This document shows positions 30,471 to 42,649 of a stretch of DNA of 64,000 nucleotides, piece after piece. Origin of the DNA: Haematococcus lacustris (taxonomy: Eukaryota; Chlorophyta; Chlorophyceae; Chlamydomonadales; Haematococcaceae); NCBI GenBank assembly GCA_030144725.1, contig JASKMD010000012.1, forward strand, positions 12,482,001 to 12,546,000, written 5' to 3'. The notes below the pieces were generated by a model. That model was not told the DNA's origin, made no database searches, and saw nothing but the letters and a program-made list of their open reading frames with translations. Each line of letters starts with the position of its first letter. Positions within the stretch are counted from its first letter, which is position 1. The translations under genes were made by a program, and so were the position numbers.

Positions 30471-33400
30471 TCAGGTGTGCATGGCCTGAGTGCATGACGC
30501 AAACCAGGAATGCTCAACCAGCGCTGCAGCTGAGGGGCGGTCCAAAGGGTTGCGCGTCAAGGCGCAGGTCAAGAAGTCACTGGCGTCTGGGCTGAGATGT
30601 GCAGGGAACTCCAGTGCCCGGGTGCGGATAGCCTCCAAAACCATTGCGACAGATGCAGCTCCAAAGGGCGCTCTGCCCGTGAGCAGCTCATACGTTACAA
30701 CGCCAGCGCTCCAGCAATCTACTTTGCAGTTGTAGCCCCGGACGCGATAGTCGCCTTTGTAGTCAAAGGGGGATATCTTCAAAGGGCAGTCTAGCACCTG
30801 TCATCCAAGAAGACAGTAACGTGGAGCGGTGCGACCATCAGGCCAAGACCCACCTGGCCTATGGGCCAGGGCCCACCATCCGGTGCCGAGTGGAGGTGGC
30901 CAGCATGGTATGGTCACGCCAGCACATTGCATTTGGGCTGCCTGCCTGTGCTCACCTCGGGAGCAAAGTAACCAAAGGTGCCGAGGCGGGTGTTGGCGGG
31001 CTCAAATGTTTGATCAATGGCAAGCCCAAAGTCGCACAGCTTGACCTGGTTCTGCATGGATTGAACCCCAACACTACACACCATCAGGATGTGCAACACT
31101 GCGACGGGCACGGACACGGTTATGTGATCACGGCATTGCAGCCAGGCAGCTCGCTCACATCACATCATGTAAATGTATGTTGCATACGCCGTGTTCACAA
31201 TCAGACATGTGCCCATGGCTACTGCCTGCGGCCTGCCCTTGTACCTCGCACCTGCTCATTTAACACGATGTTCTCCAGCTTCACGTCCCTGCACAAGAAC
31301 GTGACCAAAGTGTGTCGAGATTAACCGTATGATGTGCAGCTGGTGTGGATGTCAGCAGTTAGGGATGTTTGACCATGTCTGACGTTTCCCGACAGCTTTG
31401 ATTGACTGTGGCACATTTTGTACACCAGGTTTGCTCAGCCATGCCAGCAAGGCTGGCTTTGACTGGGCCTTACCTGCAGCCACCCTGCAAGGTCATGGGT
31501 CCTAAAGGGGATGGAAGTCTGGCTGTCAATACAGAAAGGCCCGGAAAGGCCAGTTGATCAGGGAGCCTTACCTTCAGCCTCTCTGCCTCTTTAGGGTGGC
31601 TAAAGGTAAGGCTGTGGGTGCCATGCATGGTAGCAGGGATTATTGTGTTAGTGGATTAGTGCGAAGGCAGCAGCCGCCACCCAGTCACCTGTGGATAAAA
31701 TTGTGGGAGTGCAGGTAGGCCAAGGACTTGAACAGTGCCAAAGCTATTGGGGCAGCCTCCTGCTCAGGAAGTTTGCCTCCCCGTTTGACCTGCAACGGGC
31801 ATTGCATACAGTCATGTGTGTGATGTCGCGACTGTGTTGACCATTGTTTTTCATGTTCAATGCCTGGCTTGTGGAGGAGGCTAAAGCTATTCATTGGGCA
31901 GAAAAGCTACATAGTCCCATGCCTGGCCTGTGGTGCAGAGCTCTTCTAATAGGTCTTGCAGCGGTGCACATGATGTGTGCCAGCCTTTGGCTGCAGTCTG
32001 TGCCCACACCATGCTTGGCAGTGGAAAGCTGCTGACTATGCTAGCAGATGCTGAGCTGCAATGGCTCGGTCAAGTCACACGTTATCTGGACATTGTATTT
32101 CCTGGACAGGCAGCACAGGCAGCACAAGCAGCGCAGGCAGAGCAGCCAGCGCAGGTAGAGCAGGCAGAGCAGGCAGCGCAGGCAGGCAGAGCCGGTGTCA
32201 CGTAGGCCTGTTGAGGGATGGGCGCTGAACATGGCACCGTGGCACAGGCATCAACACAGGCTACGGGGCCTGGTTGGCACAGGCTGTATGCCCGGCTGGC
32301 AGTCAGTGATACGGCATGCATTTGAGCCACAAGGCATGGCATGTGTGCATCAAGCGAGCCTAATCCTGACGAGTGGGGTTGGTGTACGTGCTGCCCACGC
32401 CCATCATGACATGGGTGCCGCGGTGCAGCAGCAACTGGCTCAGCAGTACCTAGCTAAGCGGCTCAGGGTTAGACTTGCATGAGGGACTACCACAGGGGCT
32501 TCACAGGGGCAGGGCCAGGGCCACAAGTCCCACTCACCATGAGGTCGAACAAGTTGCCGCCAGGCACCCACTCCAGTGCCAGGTACACGTACTTGCTGTC
32601 CTTCCAGGCCGCATACAGGGACACGATGTTAGGGTGCAGCAGGCGTATGTGCAGGCAGATCTCGCGGGCCAGCTGTGTAGAAGGGTTACACCGCAACAAG
32701 AGCAGGAACAGCAGACATACTGGTGAGTGAGATCACACAATCATAATGGCTGCAGCTGTACTCAGCTCAACAATCTTCAGCAAGGCAGCTGCCTAGCTGC
32801 TGGTTGTCCAGGTATGTGCCCCGCACCTGGAAGCGCTCCATGTCATGCAGCCTGCTGCGCTTGTAGACCTTGAGTGCCACAGTGCGCCCTGACTGCTTGT
32901 GTCGCGCCTGGCACACAACGCTGAGGCTGCCCTGCGAGGCATATCACACAATGCAGGGTCCTGCTTTTGTCTGTTTTGTCCAATGTGGTGCGCAGTGTGC
33001 GCCCAAGGAAGCTCGCCCTGGGCCCCCGCAGCCAGGCAGCGACACAGCCAGCAGGTTCAGCGCTTAGAGCCAGTACTCCGCCAGCAGCCAAGGGTTTCAA
33101 GCCGCACCCAGCACCTCATACAGCTGTTTTCTGACCCAGCCAGTGCAGTTTGCCGCTCCAACTAACTACGAGATGCCTGGGATCAGGTAGGCGCGCATGG
33201 GGCAGGTGCCCAGGGTTCAAGGGTGTCTGTAAGTAGGGCTGTCAGCTGCTGTTGACCAGTATGGTGCTCGTGCCCACCCTCAGTAAACTACATCTGATCA
33301 TGATGAGTGTGACTGTGACGCTCACCACCAGCGTCACCTGCCGCTCACCTCGTACAGCTTGCGCAGCAGCACAAAGTTGTCCACGCTCCACAGCGGAGAC

Positions 33401-36248
33401 ATCAAGTCCTCAGGGCAGTGGCTGGCCACTGCTATGGTGCGGGCCTGCTCCCCACCCACTGCAAACAGCTTAAGGCCGCTGACATCTGCCGCTGAGGGTG
33501 TGTGTGTACAGGCGGTCGCCGCTGTGGCTGTTGCTGCTTGCGCTACTTGAGGAGCGGACCTGTACGGACCCGGAGGGTGCATTTCATCACTTGCAGGCAG
33601 CGCCAGATGTGGACGAGGCTGGCAGGTGCAGGGCATGCCACATGCATAATGCATGGTTTAGCTATATGCCAGGGCCTCCTGGCCAGTGTGGGCTGGAGCG
33701 AAAAGGAGGAGCAAAGTGTGGGCTGGGACTGGAGCAGGAAGTAGAGCAAGTCACGGCAGCATGTGCACTTGATTGTGTTGGGAGGCTATAGAAGGAGCTT
33801 CAAGCTCGACAGCTGGGGCAACAAGAGATTTGAAGTGTCATGTCATACTAAGGCTTTGAGGCAGCCAGCCAGCACCGCTGGGACCCAGAAGGGCTGGGTG
33901 TTTGGCCGTCAGCACGCAAGGGCCCAGTAAGGTAGGTGGAGCCTCCTCCTCTGCCTGGTGCGCCCAACTTGTAGCATACAGTCTGACATGCCAATGGTGG
34001 TGCCTTGAGGTGCCCCCGCACCAACGCTCACAGCCTTGGCATACCCTGACAGCTCCCACACCAAGCTACAAGTCGGGCAAGCCGTTGCCAGTTGATCCCA
34101 CGATCGGTGCTAAAGCTAAGGCCTGAAGGCTGGTAGCAGCTCCACCCAAACTGAATGATGGAGCCAAACCCACAAGTGTTGCCCAGGCTGAGCCAGTCTG
34201 CCACTGGAGGCCACCACTGGAGGGTGTACAAATGCTGCCAAGGCTTAGCCCAAAGGCTGGTAGCAGCTCCACCAAAGGCTGTTCAATGGAGAGACGAACA
34301 AGACAAACCATTGGCACGCAGTCTGCCATTTCTTATCCCTGGGGAGATCCCCAATCCCCGCGTGATATGTGACGTGAACCCTACTGCAAGCGTCACCATG
34401 GGGGGCCACCCGGCCCACAAGGTCAACGAGGGAGAGGCTGGGGCAGCCGGAGGGCCACATGGGAGAAGCTCTGGGAGGAGTACCGGCGCTGGCAGCCCCC
34501 AGCAGCGGTTGGGGCCGTCAGAGGAGCAGGTGGACATGAGCTTGGAGCCAGCGGCATGTCAATGCAGTGAGGGGTCTGCTGCGGTGCCCCCCGGCAGCTC
34601 TGCGGGAGCCTCGCCCTGGACCCTCACAGCAGGCACCCTGCACCCCACAGCCAGGGCAGGTGGCTGGACCGGGTCAGCAACTCAGCGCTGAAGCTGCAGC
34701 GTGCGGTGAGAGCGAGGGGCGGCCCCTGGAGCTGTGCTACTGCCCTGTACGAGGCTAGCAGCAAGGCATTGAATGACCTGCTGCGCAAGGTCCACATGCG
34801 GGACCAGCGGGCATGGATGGAGCAGAGGCAGACTGCAGTTCAGGCACGGAGGCAGTAGAGCTAGGCCAGGCCTTGATGACTATTTGCCACTGTGCCTGTC
34901 AACTGTGGTTGACAGGCACGATGGCAGGTAATTGTCTGGCAGACGTTGTGTATGGGCTGGGAGGTGGTGGTGTGGATTGTGCTTCAGTATGTCTGTAAGT
35001 ATAGCATGATGGTGCCCGGTGCCCAAGGCTTTCACTGTGCGGCAACGCTTACCCCATGGGTGCCACAGCCTAATCAGTTGAGCCACGCAAGCGGTGGCAC
35101 AGAGCTTGCGACTGACCTGCTCCAGCATCCCACTGGAGGTGTGCCTGCAGGTACGCAAGGCGGTGTCGTCCACTCCACATCTCCATGCCCTGTGGGTGTG
35201 AGGGAAAGCCCTTCTGGTAGATCCTGACACAGGTGTTGCTGCTCGCTGCCCTGCACCGTTGCGCCTGTCGCGATCCAGGATTGCTGTGAGTCTTGTTTGA
35301 CAGGAGCAGGCGGAGGTGGAGAGGCAGCATTGGCGCTGCCGCTGCGAACAGCTTCCAATGTGCTGCCCAAGATGCTGGCGTGCAGGTTGCTATCTGGCAA
35401 GTCTGCGCACTCCGATCTTGCAGTGGATTTGTGGATGTCATGGATGATCCACTCTGTCCCATGAGGCGCATGCTGCAGGATGTCAGAGGCACTCAAAGTT
35501 GCAGCCATGGGAGGTGCTCTGTGGCCCGGGTACCGTTTGGGGGAGGCTTGTTGCGAGCTGGAGGTGGAGAATCCAAAAGCTGCCAACTCTGGTTGGGAAT
35601 AGGGCAAGTACTGAGCAGACGCTTCAGCTGGTGACTTGCACACATGAGCGCGGATGAAGTCCTGGCTATGGCGCAATGCAGAGGAAGGGCCTTGCATCCA
35701 GTGCTGGGCCAACACAAATGTTGACTGGCTGTGCTGCTGCTGTGCAGCTGTCCTTGCTTGTAGGACACATGCGTCCAGGGTGGCCGCTGCACACACAGAT
35801 CACAGCTCACATCAAGATGCCTCATGGCAGCGCCTACAGCTCAGCACTCTGGCAGACTCACCAGCAGTAAGCTTGTCCGCATCTATGGTTTGGATGGTCT
35901 GGTGGCTTCCAACTGAGCCAGGTACAGGGTTGCTGCTCTCTGTCTGGTTTGAGCATAGCAGGAGGCCAGTGTCCAGCTGCAAGTTGCTCAGAGGTGCTGA
36001 CAAAGGGGTGGACTCGAAGGCGCTGCTGGGGCACTTCAATGCTGCCGCCTCACGGACATCACACGCGTGTGAGCTAGGAGCGACGTGTTTCACGGCTTCA
36101 TCAATTGCGTCTGCTTCGCCGGCTCCAGCAAGTTTCGTCCTACGCGTTACTTCTTATCAACTCTTCCGCTTCCCCGACTGCAATGCGCTTGCCTGACAGT
36201 ATGGGAGCCTTACCGAAAACTCTTCCACAACTTTGTTATCTTGCCCAT
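30471..36248 (-). CDS. Aurora-like serine/threonine protein kinase
   Basis: Kinase exons with exact GT/AG junctions are 33491-33349, 32931-32827, 32672-32538, 31789-31689, 31288-31252, 31045-30956 and 30797-30471. They encode WSVDNFVLLRKLYEGSLSVV (degenerate glycine loop), VALKVYKRS (ATP-binding Lys), LAREICLHIRLLHPNIV (alpha-C Glu), LEWVPGGNLF (hinge), HRDVKLEN (catalytic loop), KLCDFGLA, GTFGYFAPE and VDCWSAGVVTYELL. All catalytic residues are present. The layout is closest to Aurora and algal Aurora-like kinases, which act in mitosis and flagellar signalling. N-terminal exons 36248-36214 (MGKITKLWKSF) and 36139-35862, then one from 35786, join in phase. The exons between about 35200 and 33500 are unresolved. 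A Fanzor-like fragment lies in that interval on the other strand. Confidence 0.8.
34113..34292. repeat. Local tandem duplication (~130-bp unit)
   Basis: The segment around aaggctggtagcagctccac at about 34125-34146 is repeated at about 34252-34273, with similar flanks (ctaaggc.. / cttagcc..). It lies in an unresolved intron of the kinase gene. Confidence 0.5.
34655..34859 (+). pseudogene. Fanzor-like C-terminal fragment inside the kinase gene
   Basis: The plus strand encodes GRWLDRVSNSALKLQRA, matching GRWLDRDCNAALNMQRI of better copies. The RuvC-III aspartate (RD) is changed to RV. A frame change follows. An open segment to TAG 34857-34859 (LLRKVHMRDQRAWMEQRQTA) may be a further degraded part. 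It lies antisense within the kinase transcription unit. Confidence 0.5.
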
Positions 36249-36610
36249 CGCCTGATGCCTTACAGCTTCAACGAGTTAGGAGTGTTTGGTTTGTGAGGGA
36301 TGTACAGCACACGGAGCTTTCTGTTCGATCCATTTTCATTTGCAACATGGTTTAGTCATTTCAGTACTGTATTTCTGTTCTTCAGAACTGTCAAAACTAT
36401 AAACAAACCCACCCAAATCTTCGCGAGTGCTCTCATTATGATCTACCATGTTGATTAGGGGTACTTGTCAACATGCCACTGCAACATTATGAGTATGAAG
36501 CCATGAAATGCGCTGGGAAGTTGGGGAATTGGGAGTGGGAGCTGAGCAAGGGGCTGCTGAGGCATGGCAGTGGGCTGACGAGAGCAGGCACAGTGGGCTG
36601 GCCACAGTAG

Positions 36611-36875
36611 TATGCGCCCCCCCCCATTTGAGCTGTCATCAGCTCACCATTAGTGCATGTTTTGTCATGCCAACTCTACACAACAGCCCTCAGGGGTCAG
36701 GCAATAATGTAGGTGGTAGGCGCTCATGTGCCATGTGCACTGGGTTACTCCACACAGCCCAATAACACCGTTTGAGTCGGGCCACTATTGCCCACTAGTA
36801 TATCCCCGCTAGTGGCTGCTAGTGGCCACTACTGGTCCGGCTCAAATGGAGGCCCTAGTGAGGGACAAGGGGGCT
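36611..36875 (+). repeat. Fanzor-like right end, solo copy
   Basis: Starts after a residual cacagtag (TAG 36608-36610) and matches the copy at 37154-37431 throughout: gagctgtcatcagct, tcatgccaactctacacaac, tactccacacagccc, cccactagtatatcc, and the terminus ccctagtgagggacaaggg. Upstream coding sequence is reduced to an unrecognisable stretch (36541-36607). Confidence 0.75.
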
Positions 36876-36890
36876 GACCAGAGCCGGCAG

Positions 36891-37153
36891 CTGAGCCTAC
36901 CCAGCCCACATAGGTTGCCAAAGCTAAGCCAGCCCCACAGCCAGGCAGGTGGGTATACAGAGACTGCAATGCAGCGCTGAACATGCAGCGCATTGGGAAG
37001 AGCAGGTGGCGCCCACTGGAGCTGTGCTACTGGCCAGAGCAGGGAGCTCTGCCAGCCAACGGCAAGGAGGACCCAGGACTGGGGTACAAGCGGCTGCGAG
37101 ACGATCCCAGCCCCAGGGCCCAGCAGCAGCAGCAGCCTGCTGTGGCACAGTAG
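36891..37153 (+). pseudogene. Fanzor-like C-terminal fragment with tail
   Basis: The frame reads PAPQPGRWVYRDCNAALNMQ, then RWRPLELCYWPEQGALPA, then a Gln-rich tail ending at TAG 37151-37153. The first Asp of the usual LDRDCN motif is Tyr (VYRDCN). Everything upstream of the RuvC-III region is missing, and a stop precedes VAKAKPAP. It lies directly downstream of the solo right end, so two copies are stacked head to tail. Confidence 0.7.
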
Positions 37154-37431
37154 TATGTGCCCCCCCCCCATTTGAGCTGTTATCAGCTTATACTAAGTGC
37201 ATGCAGGTCATGCCAACTCTACACAATAGCCATCGTGGTCAGGCAATAGTGTAGATGGTAGGCACTCATGCACCATGTCCATGTGCATTTGGTATACTCC
37301 ACACAGCCCATTGACACCACTTGGGTCGGGTGACTATTGCCCACTAGTGGTCCCTAGTATCCTGCTAGAGGCCACTAGTGGTCCCTAGTGGTCCGGCTCA
37401 TATGGAGGCCCTAGTGAGGGAAAAGGGGCCT
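37154..37431 (+). repeat. Fanzor-like right end following the 36.9-kb fragment
   Basis: Same sequence class as 36611-36875 and 3325-3566, with extra ccctagtggtcc units and the perfect palindrome ccactagtgg. It ends ccctagtgagggaaaagggg. Confidence 0.75.
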
Positions 37432-37587
37432 GACCGGAGCGTGGGGGAACGGAAGTCACATGCTCACCTGCCTTACCCTCCCTGTAACAGATTGGATGGG
37501 TAACAAGGATTGATGGGAGGGTTCTTTCTTTATCTCTTTGCATGGAGATGGGTACTTTGCTTTACTGGGTCTGAGAGCATACGTGCC

Positions 37588-37972
37588 CGCCCCGCCCCCG
37601 CCCCCGCCCCCGCCCCCGCCCCCGCCCCCGCCCCCGCCCCCGCCCCCGCCCCCGCCCCCGCCCCCGCCCCCGCCCCCGCCCCCGCCCCCGCCCCCGCCCC
37701 CGCCCCCGCCCCCGCCCCCGCCCCCGCCCCCGCCCCCGCCCCCGCCCCCGCCCCCGCCCCCGCCCCCGCCCCCGCCCCCGCCCCCGCCCCCGCCCCCGCC
37801 CCCGCCCCCGCCCCCGCCCCCGCCCCCGCCCCCGCCCCCGCCCCCGCCCCCGCCCCCGCCCCCGCCCCCGCCCCCGCCCCCGCCCCCGCCCCCGCCCCCG
37901 CCCCCGCCCCCGCCCCCGCCCCCGCCCCCGCCCCCGCCCCCGCCCCCGCCCCCGCCCCCGCCCCCGCCCCAC
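37588..37972. repeat. (CCCCCG)n hexanucleotide array
   Basis: About 64 uninterrupted copies of CCCCCG (GGGGGC on the minus strand). It is open in all frames and so generates meaningless proline/alanine/glycine/arginine frames. The G-rich strand has runs of five guanines every six bases and should form G-quadruplexes. It lies about 800 bp upstream of the allantoinase start. Confidence 0.95.
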
Positions 37973-38389
37973 CCCGCCCCGCCTTGAACGTTAGGAGTTT
38001 CTTGATGTATAGCGCGGTGAGTGCGGGAGGCTGAGGCGACAGAGGGCCCTCAGGCTCCATTCTACGATCCAGACGCTACTGGGCATGTCCGGGCATGTCC
38101 GGGCGAACCAACTTTAACTGCCAACCCAGCCAGGCCAGCAAATCATTCGCTGAGCTGCGCTACAACGTACACACAGGCGCTTCAAGCAGGTGCGCTATTC
38201 AGACGCTCATTGTGTGCCCATCTAGTCCATCTAGTCTAGTCGAGTCGAGATGTCGCGTCGAGACGTCTAGTCGACTAGTTGTTAAACCGAGTCGCGCTCC
38301 TTACGCGCAGCCATTCTGATGTTTATATCGTGTGACACGTGTAACACACAGTTAGCATACGCACCGTCGCCCCATTATTAGCACCAGCC

Positions 38390-41300
38390 ATGGATCGCAG
38401 CACGGTACTTTGGCTGCTGGCCTTGAACGTCCTGGCCGGTGGCGTACTTTATTCGCGTTTCTCTGGCAGTGACCTGGGGTCCCGTTTCAACCTATCGGTG
38501 CAGACACTTCTGTCGACCGTGTTCCCGTCGACCCGACCCACATGCGGCTTGCTGCACTGGGACAGCTACGTCCTGGTATCTGATCGCGTGGTGCTACCCG
38601 ACGGCGTCCGGCCGGCTGCAGGTAGACACGCGGACAGCCTTGCATGCCAGCGTGAATGCGCCGTGTCACACAGTGTGTGCATTCAATGCAGTTGCTGTAT
38701 TCAATGCTGTATTCAATGCAGTTTACATTGGCTCTGGGCGCATCCACCACATCATGGAGGACACCAGTGTCAGCGGCCCCAAAGTGCTGCGGTTCAAATC
38801 CGCTGTTATCTCGCCTGGCGCGATCGATGTGCATGTTCACCTTAACGAGCCTGGAAGAGAGGAATGGGAGGGTGGGTGCAGCTGACAAGGTACACAGTGG
38901 GTCCCAAGCTGGCAGCGAATGCAGCTAGGCCCTTTGGTGCTCTGCAGGCATTGAGACAGGCACCCGCGCAGCCGTGGTGGGAGGCGTGACTACTGTGGTG
39001 GACATGCCCCTCAACAGCTTTCCAGTGACCACAACCGTGGAGCAGCTGAGGGCAAAGCAGGAGCTTGCTAAGGCACGCCCAACTGCACGTATGTGCAGGA
39101 GCAAGCCGCTCCAGCGCATGGCTCGCTGCGGGGTCGGGATGCAGGCTGCACCATAGCACTTGTTTTGCTGGAGATTGCCACACCCCTCCTCCAGCTCCAG
39201 CTCCTGCTCCTGCATAGACATGCATGTGGATGAGTCTAAGCTGCCAGGCTGCAGGCTATAGGCTGCTGTGGCTAATGCTGCATGGCAAAGTTGTCAGCGT
39301 GTGGCCCTGCCTCCAGGTCAAAGCCAACGCCAATATTGCTTACTGGGCAGGCTTGGTGCCTGCCAATGCAGCCAACCACACCGTGTTGCAGGTAGGCTCA
39401 CAGCAGCAGCATGTGCCTCGCATGGTTGTTTGTCCCGACGAAGCTGTATGCTTTCCTGGGTGCCCACCTAAGCCAGCTGGGTCACTTTGATGTGTTCGTG
39501 CCATGCACTGTAACGCCTATGTAGCTGCAGCTAGTCCCCATTGCACCACTACCCACACCAGCTCGTGCATCCGTGGACCTGCGGACCTGTGCACCTGTTA
39601 ACCTGTCTGATGCTACACCTGCAGGCGTTGCTGGATGGCGGAGCCCGTGGTTTCAAGGCATTCATGAGCCCTAGTGGCATCAATGACTTTGCAAACGTAG
39701 ATGCGCCGGACATCGCAGCAGCCTTACCCTTCTTGAAGCAGGCTGGCGTGCCCTTGTTTGTCCATGCTGAGCGTGTTGAGGCTGGCCCGGACACCGTTGA
39801 GGTGCGCTGCTGGGGTGCGTGCCCCTGAGGGGGTGGGACTGGGGTACTAGATGGCCAAGGTCAGATAGGGACACTGAGAAGCTTAGCCAGTAGGTCAGTA
39901 ACCCCCATCACCATTATCCACAAGCTTTCATGACCAAGTTGCCAATGGGCCATACTTTATAGTGATGTCATTTCATCATCATTGACACCGTCATCATCAT
40001 GATGTGCACCATAGCTTGATGACAGGTGGGGGTTTGGCTTTGGGAGGGAGGGTTGCGCTAGGGCTCTGTCAAGGATGCTGTGCTCATGGGATATAGCCAT
40101 TTGCCAACCATCAAGATAACAGGTGCAAGGTAGCAGTGGGGTTGGTGGTAAGGCTCTAGTGTAGGCTCCAGGTGATGCTTAGCTTGGGTGTCAGATGTGA
40201 GGGCGACCGCTGCAATCCTTACTTGCTTGCCATCAACGAGCAGCGCTTCCCCCATATCGCATGGATGGAGGGTATGTACCGCCGGGTACTGAGCACGCTG
40301 CAGGAGGCCCTTGAGGCCGAGCGGCCTGACGTGCTGGAGCTGCTGCGCACCCGCCTGCTGCCTGTCCTGGTGGGGCTGCTGGCCAACCTGTTCGCATGGC
40401 GTTCTATCTCTCAGGGTGACCCTCGACTGTACCAGACCTACCTTGACTCACGCCCCCCCGCCATGGAGCAGGCTGCCATACAGATGCTGATCAAGCTACT
40501 GGACGAAGACAAAGCCAGTGCTGCTCCAGGGTTTGTGGTGCACATTGCCCACTTGTCCGATGCCGGCTGCCTTGGGCTAATCCAGGCGAGTCTGCTGCCT
40601 CTGCTGTTGCCTGCTTTGCCTGGCAGTGACTGTTTGTTTGGGGTTGCTGCTGCCAGGCGCAGCTCTGCCACTGCTGCCTGAACCAAGCACGGCAGGCACA
40701 GCTTGGCATCAGCTATGCTCATAAGCAAAGGGCTCATCATGCGCATAGAACCGCCTGGCATGGGCTTGTTAGGGAATGGCATGCCAGTGGCTGGGCATGC
40801 TAAGCACTGCACTGCCAATAGATCACTTCAGAGATGTGTGTGCCAGCTGTACCCCACCATGGCCATGGAAATGCACTAAGGTCTTGTGCTTGCATGCAAA
40901 ACCCAGCCGCTTCATTGCGAAACAGCCAACATGGCGTGCTGCTGCTGGTCATCATCATCATGAACATCAACAGCAGCGTCATCATGATCATTATTAGATG
41001 GCATTTCCCTGTCAGCATTACTGCAAGCCACACATGCAATACTGGTAGACTCCATGTGTTGTCATGCTTGCTTGCCAGTGATGCATCATGTAGCCAGGGC
41101 ACTGCAGCCGAGGCTGTCACGGTGCTGCCCTAGGCGTACACAGCCGCAGCACCACGAAGGGCAGTGGCAGTGGGGATGGTGGTGGTGGGGCCTGTGGTCG
41201 TGGCTGTGGCAGCTGCTGAGGAACAATGATTGTGGTTGCACTGAGGATACTGCTGCCACTCGCCCCTGTTGTGTGCAGGCTTGTCTGCTCGCATGCCGAC

Positions 41301-42532
41301 ATTTGTAAGGCACTGCAGGAACCATGTTATACCTGCATGCATGCATGGTGTGTGCAGGATGCCCAGGCCCGCCACCCCATCAGTGTGGAGACTGTGCCAC
41401 ACTACCTGCACTTCAACAGCGAGGCCATAGCCGCAGGCCAGACGCAGTTCAAATGTGCCCCGCCCATCAGGGATGCACACAACAAGGTGGCGCTGCGGCG
41501 GGCTCTGGCCTCAGGGGCCATCAACCTGGTGTCGTCTGACCACTCGCCCGCCCCGCCCGCAATGAAACACACCGAGTCTGGGCTCTTCACAGAGGCCTGG
41601 GGCGGCATAGCAGGTGGACTGGGTGCCGCCACACAAGCCACCTCACTAGCCAGCCTGCAGGCCACAGACACGCACGCACAGCTGTGCAGAGGACTGAGCT
41701 CAGCGACCCTGCTCTTGCAGCGCGCTCACATTGTTGCCGGCATGCACCAGCTTAATAAGACCTTGCTGCATGCATGCACCTATTTGCCCTGCCAACGCAG
41801 GTATTGCCATGGCCAGACTTAAGTTCTAGCCTATCAATCATTAACTGCATGCTGTTTGTTCGCAGGGCTGCAGTACTTGGTGCCAGCAACTTGGACGGCA
41901 TTGTCCCAAACAGGGGCGGGGCTGGAGCGGCTGACGGCGGTGCTGTCTGAGGAGCCTGCCAAGCTGGCTGGGTTTGCGGGGCGCAAAGGCCAGTTAGCAC
42001 CCGGCTTTGACGCTGATATCATGGTGGGGCGAGGCAGCGCTTGGGGGTCAGCCCGGTCAGGGCACCACCTGGCAACCTTGCCTGGGTAGGGTGTGTGACC
42101 CAGTGCATGCACCAGGTCAAACTGATGTGGCTAGTGTACCCATAGGCTGCCCTCAGCTCAGTAGTTGGCTTACTTGGGCTCTGTTCTCAGGCCAGGCCAC
42201 GTGCTACTCAACAGGCCACAGACCGCAGATGGTATGCAGCCGTTCGCATTATGGCATTATGGCACTATGCCATGGCAAGGTGGTATGCAGGTCTGCAGCT
42301 GATGCCACTGGCCTAGGTTGGAGTGTACTATGTCTGTGTGTGTGTGTGGGTGCAGGTGTGGGAGCCAGAGAGCCCAGCTGACACCAGCATCGCCGCCAAT
42401 CAACACAAGCACAAGCTGACGCCCTACACTGACCTGCCGCTGCTTGGCAAGGTGGTGGGGACCATTGTCCAAGGCCACTTTGTGTTCATGTCGGGTGCCA
42501 TGAGCCCTACAGCGTGCGGGGAGCCCCTGTAA
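38390..42532 (+). CDS. ALN: Allantoinase
   Basis: Exons are 38390-38621, 38722-38871, 38948-39088, 39317-39391, 39625-39801, 40415-40585, 41358-41613, 41866-42023 and 42356-42532. The product hydrolyses allantoin to allantoate in purine-nitrogen recycling. Amidohydrolase metal ligands are visible: [23 protein letters not shown] (carboxylated Lys), [20 protein letters not shown] and [18 protein letters not shown] and FKCAPPIRD are typical allantoinase blocks. The N-terminus ([18 protein letters not shown]) is a signal-anchor-like helix, as in plant ALN. All junctions agree in phase except 39088/39317, where one site is misplaced. The exon ending at 40585 uses a GC donor (CAG|GCGAGT). An open in-frame stretch just before 40415 is discussed as a finding. 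Confidence 0.9.
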
Positions 42533-42649
42533 CTGCATAGACCTCGGCTTGCGCATGGCGGCGCTCATAATTAGGGCGTAGCCTATGTCATGGGTATGGG
42601 CCAGAGCATGCAGTCGCGTAGCCTGCACTCTTCAGCACATTATTCCCAT

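Noticed and set aside
37510..38060. Poly(AP), poly(P), poly(AG) and poly(RG) frames across the hexanucleotide array
   Set aside because: Same artefact of a 6-bp repeat. Also not the C9orf72-type GGGGCC unit: the unit here is GGGGGC.
38222..38282. Palindrome-rich ctagtc/gactag cluster upstream of allantoinase as an operator
   Set aside because: Simple tandem tctagtc units explain it, and there is no evidence for a binding site.
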